From: Ophiocordyceps camponoti-saundersi (nom. inval.)
Taxonomy: Eukaryota; Ascomycota; Sordariomycetes; Hypocreales; Ophiocordycipitaceae
NCBI GenBank assembly: GCA_003339415.1
Contig: PDHQ01000065.1
Coordinates: 123,592 to 159,928 of the forward strand
DNA: 36,337 nucleotides
Direction of reading: 5' to 3'
The notes beneath the pieces are model-generated. The model was not told where the DNA came from. It saw only the letters and a program-made list of their open reading frames with translations, and ran no database searches. Position numbers and translations under genes: made by a program. Below are positions 28,318-36,337 of this stretch, piece after piece (the stretch's first letter is position 1; each line of letters opens with the position of its first letter).

Positions 28318-31300
28318 ATGGCTGTCTCGCGGCAGCGGCAACGGTGGCGCCCGGCGATGGTGCTGTTCTTGGGTGCCATACTCATGCTCTCATCCGGCGT
28401 AGCGGGAGCCGTCCTGGGCGTCGATATGGGAACCAAGTATATCAAGGCAGCGCTGGTAAAACCCGGGATCCCGCTCGACATTGTCCTCACCAAGGACTCG
28501 CGACGCAAAGAGACGTCGGCCGTGGCTTTCAAACCGCCGAGTTCGGGCGTCAAGGAGGGTGTCTACCCGGAGCGGGTGTACGGCGCCGACGCCATGGCCA
28601 TCGCTGCCCGCTTCCCGGGAGAAGTTTACCCTAATCTGAAGACGCTGCTCGGCCTCGCGGTTGATGATGACGTTGTGCGGGATTACGCGACGCGGCATCC
28701 GGCTCTACAGCTCAAGTCGAATCCAACCCGAGGGACGGCCGCGTTCCGGAGCAAGACGGTCCCTGAGACCCAGGATACGTGGATGGTCGAGGAGTTGCTT
28801 GCCATGGAACTGCAGAGCGTACAGAAGAACGCAGAGGCCGCGGCGGGCGACGGGTCTTTGGTCCGTTCTGTCGTCCTCACCGTGCCCCCATTTTACACCG
28901 TCGAGGAAAAGCGAGCGGTGCAGACGGCAGCCGAGCTGGCTGGCTTCAAGGTTCTCAGTCTCATGAGTGACGGCCTTGCCGTCGGCCTCAATTACGCGAC
29001 GAGCAGGCAGTTTCCCAACATCAACGACGGCGCGAAGCCGGAATATCACCTTGTCTTCGATATGGGTGCGGGCTCGACCAGTGCTACCGTCATGCGATTC
29101 CAGGGCCGGACCGTCAAGGACCTGGGCAAGTTCAACAAGACAGTGCAGGAGGTTCAGGTTCTCGGCGCAGGCTGGGACAGGACACTCGGCGGCGATGCCC
29201 TCAACTACCTCATCATGGACGACATGGTTTCGCGCTTCGCCGCGGCCAGTGGAGGCTCCGTCACGGCAGACTCTGTCCGGTCTCACGGCCGCGCCATGGC
29301 CTCTTTGGCCAGAGAAGCCGAGCGAGTGCGTCAGGTGTTAAGCGCAAATCAGGAAACCTCGTCAAGCTTCGAGGGACTCTACGACGACAGGGACTTTAGG
29401 TATAAGCTCACCCGGGCCGAGTTTGAGGACATGGCGGACGCATACGGCCAGCGAGTCGGTCAAGTGCTCAGGGACGCCGTGGATACGTCCAAGATTGCCC
29501 TCGAAGACCTGACTTCCGTCATCCTCCACGGCGGCGCGACGCGAACCCCCTTCGTCCAGAGGGCGCTTGAGCGAGCCTTTGGTTCGGCGGACAAGCTTCG
29601 ATCCAACGTCAACGCCGACGAAGCTGCCGTGTTTGGGGCGGGATTCCGCGCGGCGGAGCTCAGCCCAAGTTTCCGAGTCAAGGAGATTCGCATCTCCGAG
29701 GGGCCCATGTATCCGGTCGGCATCAAGTGGACGGCGAGCAGCGGGAAGCAACTGCGCCAACGCCTCTGGACAGCCACATCGCCCATGGGGGGGCCAGCTA
29801 AGGAGATGACGCTGACGGAGCAAAAGGACCTCGAGATCGGCTTCTATCAGCAGATCGGATCAGAGGCCATGGACACCAAGACGATGAGCACCAAGAACCT
29901 GACGGCGACCGTGGCAGCAATGAAAGAGCAGTATCCATCCTGCATCGAGACAGACGTTGCCTTTAAACTGGCCCTCGGACTGAGCTCGGAGAATGGGGAG
30001 GTGCAGGTGCTAAAGGCGGCGGTCGAGTGCGAAGCTGAGGTGCCGGAGAAGGAAGGGTTCGTCGACGGTGTCAAGAACTTGTTCGGCCTCGGCAAGAAAG
30101 ACCAGAAGGATCAGCAACCGTTGACGGACGGCAGCGAGAATAAGGAGTCCAAGAGCACGGAGGGCTCCGAGGAGGACATGAAGACGAAAAAGGACGAGAG
30201 CACATCGACAGGGACGGAAACGGCAGAGAGCGCCTCTTCGGCGGGGGCGGAGACCAAGTCCAGCGACGAGGCCAAGACGGAGGCCAAGACGGAGGCCAAG
30301 ACGGAGGCCAAGACGGAGGTCAAGACGGAGGTCAAGAAGAGGAAGGAGGTGGTATCAATTCCGGTGGCCTTCACTCTGGAGAACGCAGGGCTACCGTCAC
30401 TCACCAAAGCCGAGCTCACCAAGGTCAAGGACAGGCTCAAGGCGTTTGCGGCATCGGACAAGGCCAGGGTGCAGAGGGAGGAAACGCTCAACCAGCTGGA
30501 GGGTTACACGTACAAGGTGCGTGACTTGCTGGAAGGAGAGGCGTTTACGTCCATGTCTACGGAGCAAGAGAGATCAAAGCTGGCGGAAAAGGCGAGCGAG
30601 ACGAGCGACTGGCTCTACGACGGGGGCAGCGACGCGACCAAAGAGGAACTCAAGGCCAAGCTCAAGGTGCTTCAAGATCTGGTGGCGCCCATCCAGACGC
30701 GAGTAGACGAGGCGGAGAAGCGGCCGGCGGTGGTATCGTTGCTCAGAGCGACGCTGAACCAGACGGGACAGATGGTCAGCGGGCTCCGCAAGCAGTTGTC
30801 GGAGCACGAGCAGCAGTCGTCGTCGGCGGCGGCGAGCGCGTCGGCGACTCCGAGCAGCGACTTCGACGGGCTGGAGGACAGCGACTCCAAGCCGGCCATC
30901 AAAGACTCGAAAGACAAGCCGTTGCCGCCGCTGTTCAAGAAGGAGGACGTGGACGAGGTGGAGGCGCTACGCGACTCGACGGCCAAGTGGCTCGACGACA
31001 TGGAGACGCGTCAGGCGTCGCTTCCACCAACGGCAGAGCCGGTGCTGTTGGCAAGGGAGGTGACGGAGAAGAAGCTGAAGCTGGACAAGGCGGGCATGGA
31101 TCTTGCCCTCAAGGGTGTGAAGAGCTTCGAGAGCAAGGCCAAGAAGGCGGGCAAGGGCAAGGCGAAGTCTTCGGACGGGAGCGGCAAGATGACGGACGAG
31201 GAGCTGGAGAGGATGATGGAGAAGATCAAGACGGATGCCAAGGAGAAGTTGAAGAAGGGAAAGGACGGAGGTAAAAAGGGGGCTGGTGGAAAGAAGGATG

Positions 31301-31371
31301 AAGGGGAGGTGAAGAAGGATGGGGGAGAGAAGCAGGAGAAGAAGCAGGAGAAGAAGCACGATGAGCTATAA
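28318..31371 (+). CDS. LHS1: ER lumenal Hsp70-family chaperone Lhs1 (Grp170/HYOU1)
   Basis: Lhs1 is the large Hsp70 of the ER lumen. It acts as nucleotide-exchange factor for the BiP homologue Kar2 and helps protein import and folding. It is one uninterrupted exon of 1017 residues. A hydrophobic signal peptide (VLFLGAILMLSSGVAGAV) covers about residues 15-32. The Hsp70 ATPase domain follows: phosphate loop 1 as VLGVDMGTKYIKAALV, SVVLTVPPFYTVEEKRAVQTA, phosphate loop 2 as HLVFDMGAGSTSATVM near residue 245, and the adenosine motif VILHGGATRTPFVQRAL near 402. The beta-sandwich substrate domain and a long charged insertion (about residues 590-685) come next, then the helical lid and a basic tail. 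The insertion contains a perfect EAKT/EVKT repeat at residues 651-673. The protein ends KKHDEL, the HDEL ER-retention signal. Length and layout fit fungal Lhs1. Regulation by the unfolded-protein response is expected from the family. Confidence 0.97.
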   Translation: MAVSRQRQRWRPAMVLFLGAILMLSSGVAGAVLGVDMGTKYIKAALVKPGIPLDIVLTKDSRRKETSAVAFKPPSSGVKEGVYPERVYGADAMAIAARFPGEVYPNLKTLLGLAVDDDVVRDYATRHPALQLKSNPTRGTAAFRSKTVPETQDTWMVEELLAMELQSVQKNAEAAAGDGSLVRSVVLTVPPFYTVEEKRAVQTAAELAGFKVLSLMSDGLAVGLNYATSRQFPNINDGAKPEYHLVFDMGAGSTSATVMRFQGRTVKDLGKFNKTVQEVQVLGAGWDRTLGGDALNYLIMDDMVSRFAAASGGSVTADSVRSHGRAMASLAREAERVRQVLSANQETSSSFEGLYDDRDFRYKLTRAEFEDMADAYGQRVGQVLRDAVDTSKIALEDLTSVILHGGATRTPFVQRALERAFGSADKLRSNVNADEAAVFGAGFRAAELSPSFRVKEIRISEGPMYPVGIKWTASSGKQLRQRLWTATSPMGGPAKEMTLTEQKDLEIGFYQQIGSEAMDTKTMSTKNLTATVAAMKEQYPSCIETDVAFKLALGLSSENGEVQVLKAAVECEAEVPEKEGFVDGVKNLFGLGKKDQKDQQPLTDGSENKESKSTEGSEEDMKTKKDESTSTGTETAESASSAGAETKSSDEAKTEAKTEAKTEAKTEVKTEVKKRKEVVSIPVAFTLENAGLPSLTKAELTKVKDRLKAFAASDKARVQREETLNQLEGYTYKVRDLLEGEAFTSMSTEQERSKLAEKASETSDWLYDGGSDATKEELKAKLKVLQDLVAPIQTRVDEAEKRPAVVSLLRATLNQTGQMVSGLRKQLSEHEQQSSSAAASASATPSSDFDGLEDSDSKPAIKDSKDKPLPPLFKKEDVDEVEALRDSTAKWLDDMETRQASLPPTAEPVLLAREVTEKKLKLDKAGMDLALKGVKSFESKAKKAGKGKAKSSDGSGKMTDEELERMMEKIKTDAKEKLKKGKDGGKKGAGGKKDEGEVKKDGGEKQEKKQEKKHDEL
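30268..30336 (+). repeat. 12-bp in-frame tandem repeat encoding EAKT/EVKT in LHS1
   Basis: Four copies of GAGGCCAAGACG are followed by a GAGGTCAAGACG copy and a partial copy. The unit is 12 bp, so gain or loss of copies keeps the frame of LHS1 and changes only the length of the charged linker. Confidence 0.95.
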
Positions 31372-32620
31372 CGTAGAGGAAGGATAGGTGTGTGTGTGTG
31401 TGCATGTGAGAGATGAGAGAGAAGGAGAGATATAGAGAGAAGGGGGAGCGCAATCCTTGTATGAATTTGATAGAGGGCTTTAGGCACTGGGTAGGCAGGT
31501 AGGTAGGTCGGCAGATAGAGAGCATGGAGGCATCTTGGTTTCGGGTTCCTGCAGGCGAGCCGAGGTTTCTGTGCTCTGTCGATGTTTCCGTGGCTGGATG
31601 GATGGATGTGTGCTTGTTTGTTTGTTTGTTTGTTTGTGAGTGAGTGAGTGAGGTAGATGTCGTTTCTGTCCGTCTGCATCGTCTGTACGGATAGAGACTG
31701 TAGGTACCTACCTAGGCATCTGTCTCTCCCTCTGTGCTCTCTGTGTATGTGACTCTCTCTGGCTCTTCCTCTCCCTCTCTCTGTATCTGTATTGCCTCCT
31801 TGTTCAATCCATCTCTCGTTATCATACCGTATCGTATCGCGCCTGCCTACCTAGGTATTGTATCGATCACATCAAATCATATCATATCATATCAGACCAA
31901 CCACTTCCTTCCCCCCTATTGCCACTGCCTTCTTCCCCAGCAAGCTCGGAGCCTGAGGCATCCATCCGCTCACCCGCTCGTCTATCCCGACTCCTTCTGC
32001 TCTGCCGCTTCCGACTGTAGGTAGTAGGTAGCACCTAGGTAGTAGGCAGTAGGTAGGTAGGCAGTAGGCAGGTAGGTAGAAAGAAAAGCCGCCTGCCAAA
32101 CGGCGCACAGGGCCCTGAAATTTTCAACCCCCCCCCCAGACTCCCATCTCCCATCCTCTCAACTCCCACCTCCCAACTCCATCCAACCTGCAATCCTTCG
32201 TCTTTGGAGAGCTTCACCGTCTTTATTCTTTCCTCTCTTTCTACCTAGGTCCCAGCTTCCTGAGCATCAACCTCAGCTCTCGTGCTCTTACCTTATCCTG
32301 CCTTTTGGCCTCGCACATTCTTTAAGCAGCCTTGTATCTCTTCTTCCTCCTCCTCCTTTCTCTTCTTCTCTCTCTTCCTCTCTCTCTCTCTCTCTTCGTC
32401 TTCTCATATTGATTCCCCTCTCACCAGATTTTCCTCCCCTTCTCTTCATCATCATCACCATCATCAGCATCAGCATCAGCATCAGCATCAGCATCAGCAT
32501 CAGCATCAGCATCTTCTTCTCTTTCTTCAACCCACGTCTTTCTCCTTCATTTCAAAATAGTGATATCGCGAAAAGAAGCACACTCGTTCTTCTTCTTCGT
32601 CTTCCCACAAAACAGTCATC
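31372..32620. other. LHS1 3' UTR and promoter/leader of the aspartic protease gene
   Basis: This gap carries several simple repeats: (TG)n at 31389-31403, TTTG units at 31613-31637, GAGT units at 31638-31651, ATCAT units near 31876-31892, CTTCC/CT-rich leader at 32320-32400 and ATCAGC units at 32463-32510. Copies of the TACCTAGGTA family lie at 31697-31715, 31846-31860 and 32021-32085. No gene was recognised. Confidence 0.5.
32463..32510 (+). repeat. (ATCAGC)8 hexanucleotide repeat in protease 5' leader
   Basis: Eight perfect ATCAGC units lie about 110-160 bp upstream of the protease start codon, following a shorter ATC trinucleotide stretch. The position suggests it is within the 5' UTR. 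Confidence 0.9.
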
Positions 32621-34045
32621 ATGTGGCACCTCGATCGCCTCGTCTTCTTCTCCTGTCTCATCGTCGTCGCTGCCTCGGTGTCGGCTCGAGCCACACCCTT
32701 TGACTTTCGCACCCGTTCTGCTGGCCACTTCTCCGTCGAGGTCCAGGAGAGGGATGATTATGAACGGGACTTTCTCAAGGATTGGGCTGCTGCTCACTAC
32801 AGGTGGGGATCTGGCATCCCCAAAGAGGCCCTAGGTGCCTTTTCCTCAACTGAGAACAGTTCGTTGTTTTTCTCTCCCCTTCCCCCGTTGAGTCGTGCTG
32901 ATTTTTTTTTTTGGCAGAGAGTCAAGTCCCGGTCACGCCCGTAGCCCACGATATGATCTATGTTGCCAAGGTTCATATTGGAAATCCGCCTCAGCTGGTC
33001 AAGATGGCCCTCGACACCGGCTCGTCAGATGTGTAGGTTTCTCCAGCCCCTTGCTGTTCACATTCGTCTAATTCTTTCTCCCCTTCTCCTCTAGTTGGAG
33101 TCAGTCCCCCGATACCAAATATAGCATCAACACCAATGGCCCTTGGCCTCCTAGGTACAACCCCAACGCGTCGACGACGGCACACCCGGTCGACAAAGCC
33201 ACGTGGTATACCCATTATGGTGAGTGCCGAGCTTCAACCCTTCTCTCAGGTCTCTTGTCTGATTCGAGCCACCTCTAGCCGACGGTTCCTACGCCGAGGG
33301 TATCGTCTATCGCGACACCGTCCGCCTTGGCAATTTTGAAGTAAAGAACGCGACAGTCCAGTCGGCCGCAATCATCTCGCCCAAAATGGAAGGCCAGACG
33401 GGCTACAGCGGTGTCATGGGCTTCGCCAAGCGGCTGGAGAACACCACTAAGCCCCCCCAGCCCACTTTTCTCTCCATGCTCAGACGCCAGCTCAGGAAGC
33501 CTGTCTTCGCCGTCGACTTGCGCCACAACGGGTCGAGTCGATTCGACTTTGGCCGCGTCGATGCCACTCTCGGGTCGGAAGAGATGACATGGGTACCTAC
33601 CAACGCCACCAGTCCTTTCTGGACCGTCGAGCTCAATTTCATGGACCGGGCCGGGAACCACAAGTTCGAGACCATCGTCGACACGGGCTCCTCCATGATT
33701 TTCCTCCCTGAGAAGTTGACCGAACGCTACTGGAACGCCGCGACCGGAGTGAAGGTGTCACAAGATTCGCGGGGGGCCTACCAATTTCCCTGTGCCGCCG
33801 AGCACATGCTGCCGGATCTGAAGTTCAAGGTCCCCGGCACGGAGCACGTGCTCACGGTGCCTGGACGCTATCTCAACTTCCACCACATCCCGCATACGGA
33901 ACTCTGCTGGAGCGGCCTGCAAAATTCCGGCTGGCTCTCTGAAGAAAGCATCCTGGGCATCCCCTTTCTCAAGGCCGTGTTCATGGGCTTTGACATGGAG
34001 TCGGGACGCCTCGGATTCGCCAACAAGGACCTGCACGACAAGTAG
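32621..34045 (+). CDS. Secreted pepsin-like aspartic protease (family A1)
   Basis: This is a two-domain aspartic endopeptidase, likely made as a secreted zymogen. Exons 32621-32834, 32918-33032, 33095-33219 and 33279-34045 join to 406 residues; introns are 83, 62 and 59 bp. The start MWHLDRLVFFSCLIVVAASV is a clear signal peptide with cleavage near residue 22-24, followed by a propeptide of roughly 55 residues. The N-terminal catalytic motif is KMALDTGSSDVWS, interrupted by an intron just after DV; the flap tyrosine is in YADGSYAEGI. The second catalytic motif is TIVDTGSSMIFLP. The C-terminal motif ESILGIPFLKAVFMGFD is the expected ILGxxFL sequence. Potential N-glycosylation sites include NATV, NNGSS and NATS. 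No C-terminal hydrophobic segment for a GPI anchor is seen, so it is probably released. The replaced D in ILGIPF (usually ILGD) is a minor deviation. Acid-active extracellular nutrition or host-tissue degradation would fit. Confidence 0.95.
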
Positions 34046-34882
34046 AGAGCACCGGTCCAGGCAGCAGCAGGGGACGGTGAACAGGGGAAAGACAGGGAGG
34101 AGGGGAGCGAGAGGCGGTGCCACGGCAAGACAGGGGGGAGGGAGGTGAAAGATGTATGTGTATAGAAGGGGTGTTGGCGGTTCGAGGACCCCACATGTAT
34201 GGCTGGCTGTGAGTGAGTGCGCGTTTGGGGCATCGACAAGTCAGTCAGTCAGCAGGATCAGTGAGTAGCCTTCCTATCAAAGCAAGCAGCAACTAGAGCA
34301 AAAGACGGGGAAGAAACAGGATTTGAGCCATTGTCATCCTAGAAAAAGAGATATATACAATTCCAACGCCTGGTCCCCGAAGCTCAGCAGAGACAGAAAA
34401 GGGGCCGCGAGGAGCAGACGACGACGGGCCCGTCTCGGGCAGAGACCACGCGTAGAAATCGATGGCCAAGAGAGGAGGCGGTAGAGCGGGCAGGGAGAGA
34501 AGGAAGAAGAGGAACAAGTGTGAATAAAAAAAACCAAGGGACTAGAAAGAAGCGGATAGAGTAAACAGAAGACATTTGGCTTTGAACGCATTGCTTGTTT
34601 GTTGGCCGGGCGTTGGAGTTAGAAAAGCAAGAAGAAAAGGTAGGGTTTATAAGAAGAAGAAGGGAAGTCCGAAGATGCCTGTTGAACGCCGGAGAAAAGG
34701 ATGGACCGGTGATCTGAATGAGCGAGGGATAGCCGGTCGGAAGACGGTTGGGGTAAAAGTGGCCGTGCGAGGGTGTCAGAATTGGGTCGCGTAACCCCCC
34801 TTGCGCGAGGTGATAAAGCTGAGGAAGTAGTGAAAATGAGCTTTGACGGCGTTTACCGGTCGTTGAGGAGTGACGGGGGATG
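34046..34882. other. Intergenic region between convergent protease and coiled-coil genes
   Basis: This holds the 3' UTRs of both neighbours, with G/A-rich stretches. The 173-residue minus-strand frame at 34384-34905 runs into the last exon of the coiled-coil gene in another frame and is a shadow. No gene was recognised. Confidence 0.5.
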
Positions 34883-35563
34883 TTATTCTTCGAGGCCGTT
34901 GCCATCTGGAAGACGGCGTCAGTCAGTTACGCTGGTCAAGTCAAGTCGGGAAAGCCCGGGGGAAAAAAAGGGGGGCGAGTCAGTGGTTACCTTCGCTGGC
35001 GCCTGGCGTCGGGGGCATGTGGCCGGAGCCAGGACCTTGAGGGCGGGCTGTGCCGGGACGAGACCAGGGTTTATGATTCGAGGAGGAAGAATGAGGAGGA
35101 TGAGCATCGGATTTCTTCTGAGGGGTTGTGGTGGTGGCGGGCGTCATGGACGTCTTGGAGGGGGGTTGAAGGCTCGATCGGGATTGCTGACTTTGACGAA
35201 GGCGATCTTCCATTTCTCGGATGCGAGCTTCGATGTTTGCTAGTTCTTGGTTGTTTTTGCCGACATTTTGTCTCCTTTGCAAAGAGTCAATCGACGTGTT
35301 GTGAATTGGGAACAGGTAGTGACTGACCTCTGGTCGACCTTTTGATCTAGGTCGGTGAGGGAATTGTCGATGCGGAAGATGTCCATCAATTCATCGGAAA
35401 AGGAGCGGGCGACGGTTCTTTGCGATTGAGGGTGAAGATGTTAGCAAGAATATCATGAGAAGAAGAGGGGGGAGATGGTGAGAGAGAGGGGGGGGGGAAC
35501 GTACGACTGGGGACGACGGCCATTGGGCTTCCAGTCGCGATCGAGCTCGGCGTCGGTCATCAT
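34883..35563 (-). CDS. Unrecognised small coiled-coil protein (151 residues)
   Basis: Exons on the minus strand are 35563-35505, 35417-35328, 35274-34991 and 34905-34883 (23 bp), joining to 151 residues; introns are 87, 53 and 85 bp. All junctions keep frame. The protein begins MMTDAELDRDWKPNGRRPQS, then TVARSFSDELMDIFRIDNSL and a heptad-like helix DLDQKVDQRRQNVGKNNQEL continuing through ANIEARIREMEDRLRQSQQ, a predicted coiled coil of about 40 residues. The second half is Ser/Pro/Thr/His rich and disordered, ending with PPTPGASEDGNGLEE. I do not recognise the family; it may be a subunit of a larger assembly, as short N-terminal domain plus coiled coil plus disordered tail is common for such proteins. 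A CA repeat abuts the start codon upstream. Confidence 0.7.
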
Positions 35564-35564
35564 G

Positions 35565-35569
<5 letters not shown>

Positions 35570-35599
<30 letters not shown>
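35570..35599 (+). repeat. (GT)n microsatellite next to the coiled-coil gene start
   Basis: About fourteen GT units lie 7 bp from the start codon of the minus-strand gene, so they would read as a CA repeat in its 5' UTR. Confidence 0.9.
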
Positions 35600-35601
<2 letters not shown>

Positions 35602-36264
35602 GAGTGTGTGTGAGAATGTGATGATGTTGTCGCTGTTGATGTTGTTGTTGTTTACTTCGATGGCGGCGGATTTCGAGCGGGGGGAGGGTAGAGAAAGAGT
35701 GAGAAGGGAAGGGGAGAGGAAGAGAGAGAGGGAGACAGAGGGAGAGAGAGGGAGAGAGAGAAGGAGAAAGATGGGGGGCGGAAGTGAGTATGATTCGAAG
35801 AAAAGGAAAGAAATAAAATTCGACCGTCTCGGTGTGTATGCGAGGTAAGAAGAAAAAAAGGGTAGTGCTCTCTGTTAAGAGTAATAGCCGAGAAGTGAGG
35901 GGGAATTGCTCTCTGGGACGATGGGAAATTTGTTATAGGAAAGGAGAAAGATGGGATAAGAGAAGCGAGACGAGGCGAGGCGAAGTTGGTTGGAGTCGAG
36001 GAGAGAGAGAGAAGGCGTAGGTTTGTGTTTTGTCGAGGAAGAGGAGGAAGAGGAGGAGGAGGAGAAGAGGCATGAGGAGGGAGTGAGTGAGTGGGGAGGG
36101 GGGGGGAGGAAGGATGAGGTAATGTACTAATACAATATCGGCAGAAGTGTGTTTTGTCACTTTAAGTGTGGGCCATGCCGTGGGAGTGGGTACAGGGACG
36201 GAGCTACGGATATGTACATACAACATGGGGTGGAGGTAAACCGTCTTTGGCACGGCGGCTCGTT

Positions 36265-36285
36265 GGGGGGGGGGGGGGGGGGGGG
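36265..36285 (+). repeat. Poly-G homopolymer (G21)
   Basis: Twenty-one consecutive G. The exact length may be uncertain because such runs are error-prone in sequencing. Confidence 0.9.
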
Positions 36286-36337
36286 ACAAAGAACAAGGAA
36301 GAAAGCGACCCCCCACCTAATGTAGGGAGCGGGTCAT

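Larger units (their letters stand above)
35564..36337. other. Right-end non-coding region with purine-rich repeats
   Basis: This is the promoter side of the coiled-coil gene. It carries a (GT)n run at 35570-35599, GA-rich tracts at 35692-35770 and 36003-36066, and a 21-base poly-G run at 36265-36285. A CTACGGATATGTACATAC element lies at 36204-36221. Plus-strand frames here encode only Arg/Glu/Gly-biased repeats and are not accepted. Confidence 0.5.

Noticed and set aside
34384..34905. 173-residue minus-strand frame starting MATASKNNIPRHSST
   Set aside because: Its start coincides with the acceptor of the coiled-coil gene's last exon, where the supported frame ends after eight codons; the rest is 3' UTR.

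Overview
The window is a gene-dense nuclear segment from a filamentous ascomycete, most likely a sordariomycete (possibly Hypocreales). The evidence is short introns of about 50-85 bp with GTRNGT donors and CTAAC/CTGAC branch sites, C- or G-ending codons, Ct-rich promoters, best-fit protein families that are fungal, and many intergenic copies of a TACCTAGGTA palindrome. No mobile element, CRISPR array, rRNA gene or convincing tRNA was seen. All gene models were spliced by hand from reading-frame continuity and family similarity; no database search was possible.

Layout, left to right. A poly-C low-complexity start is followed by the Hsp90 co-chaperone p23/Sba1 (+, 4 exons), the mRNA export adaptor Yra1/ALY (-, 5 exons with one very long intron) and a 42-residue oligosaccharyltransferase subunit, Ost4 (-), too short for most ORF callers. 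Next come the CCCH zinc-finger protein Tma46 (+), a mitochondrial carrier (+, 4 exons), an AT-hook protein (-) and methionine synthase Met6 (-). A 2.2 kb gap follows, holding a 10-bp tandem repeat and a candidate sulfur-regulator site. Then come an unrecognised 821-residue disordered protein (+), an MFS transporter of the DHA1 type (-), prefoldin subunit 4 (-) divergent from a small histone-fold protein that looks like CENP-W (+), and a Yag7-like RGG-box protein (+). The right part holds the ER Hsp70 Lhs1 ending in HDEL (+), a secreted pepsin-like aspartic protease (+) and an unrecognised 151-residue coiled-coil protein (-). The window ends in GA-rich sequence and a 21-base poly-G run.

The genes are mainly conserved housekeeping functions. 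Protein folding (p23, prefoldin 4, Lhs1), the secretory pathway (Ost4, Lhs1, the protease) and translation/mRNA handling (Yra1, Tma46, the RGG protein) are well represented, but nothing indicates an operon-like or biosynthetic cluster. The most interesting signals are the overlooked Ost4 and CENP-W mini-genes, the 748-bp YRA1 intron at what looks like the same site as the autoregulatory intron of budding yeast, the helically phased repeat and CYS3-type palindrome upstream of MET6, and two dispersed intergenic motifs.
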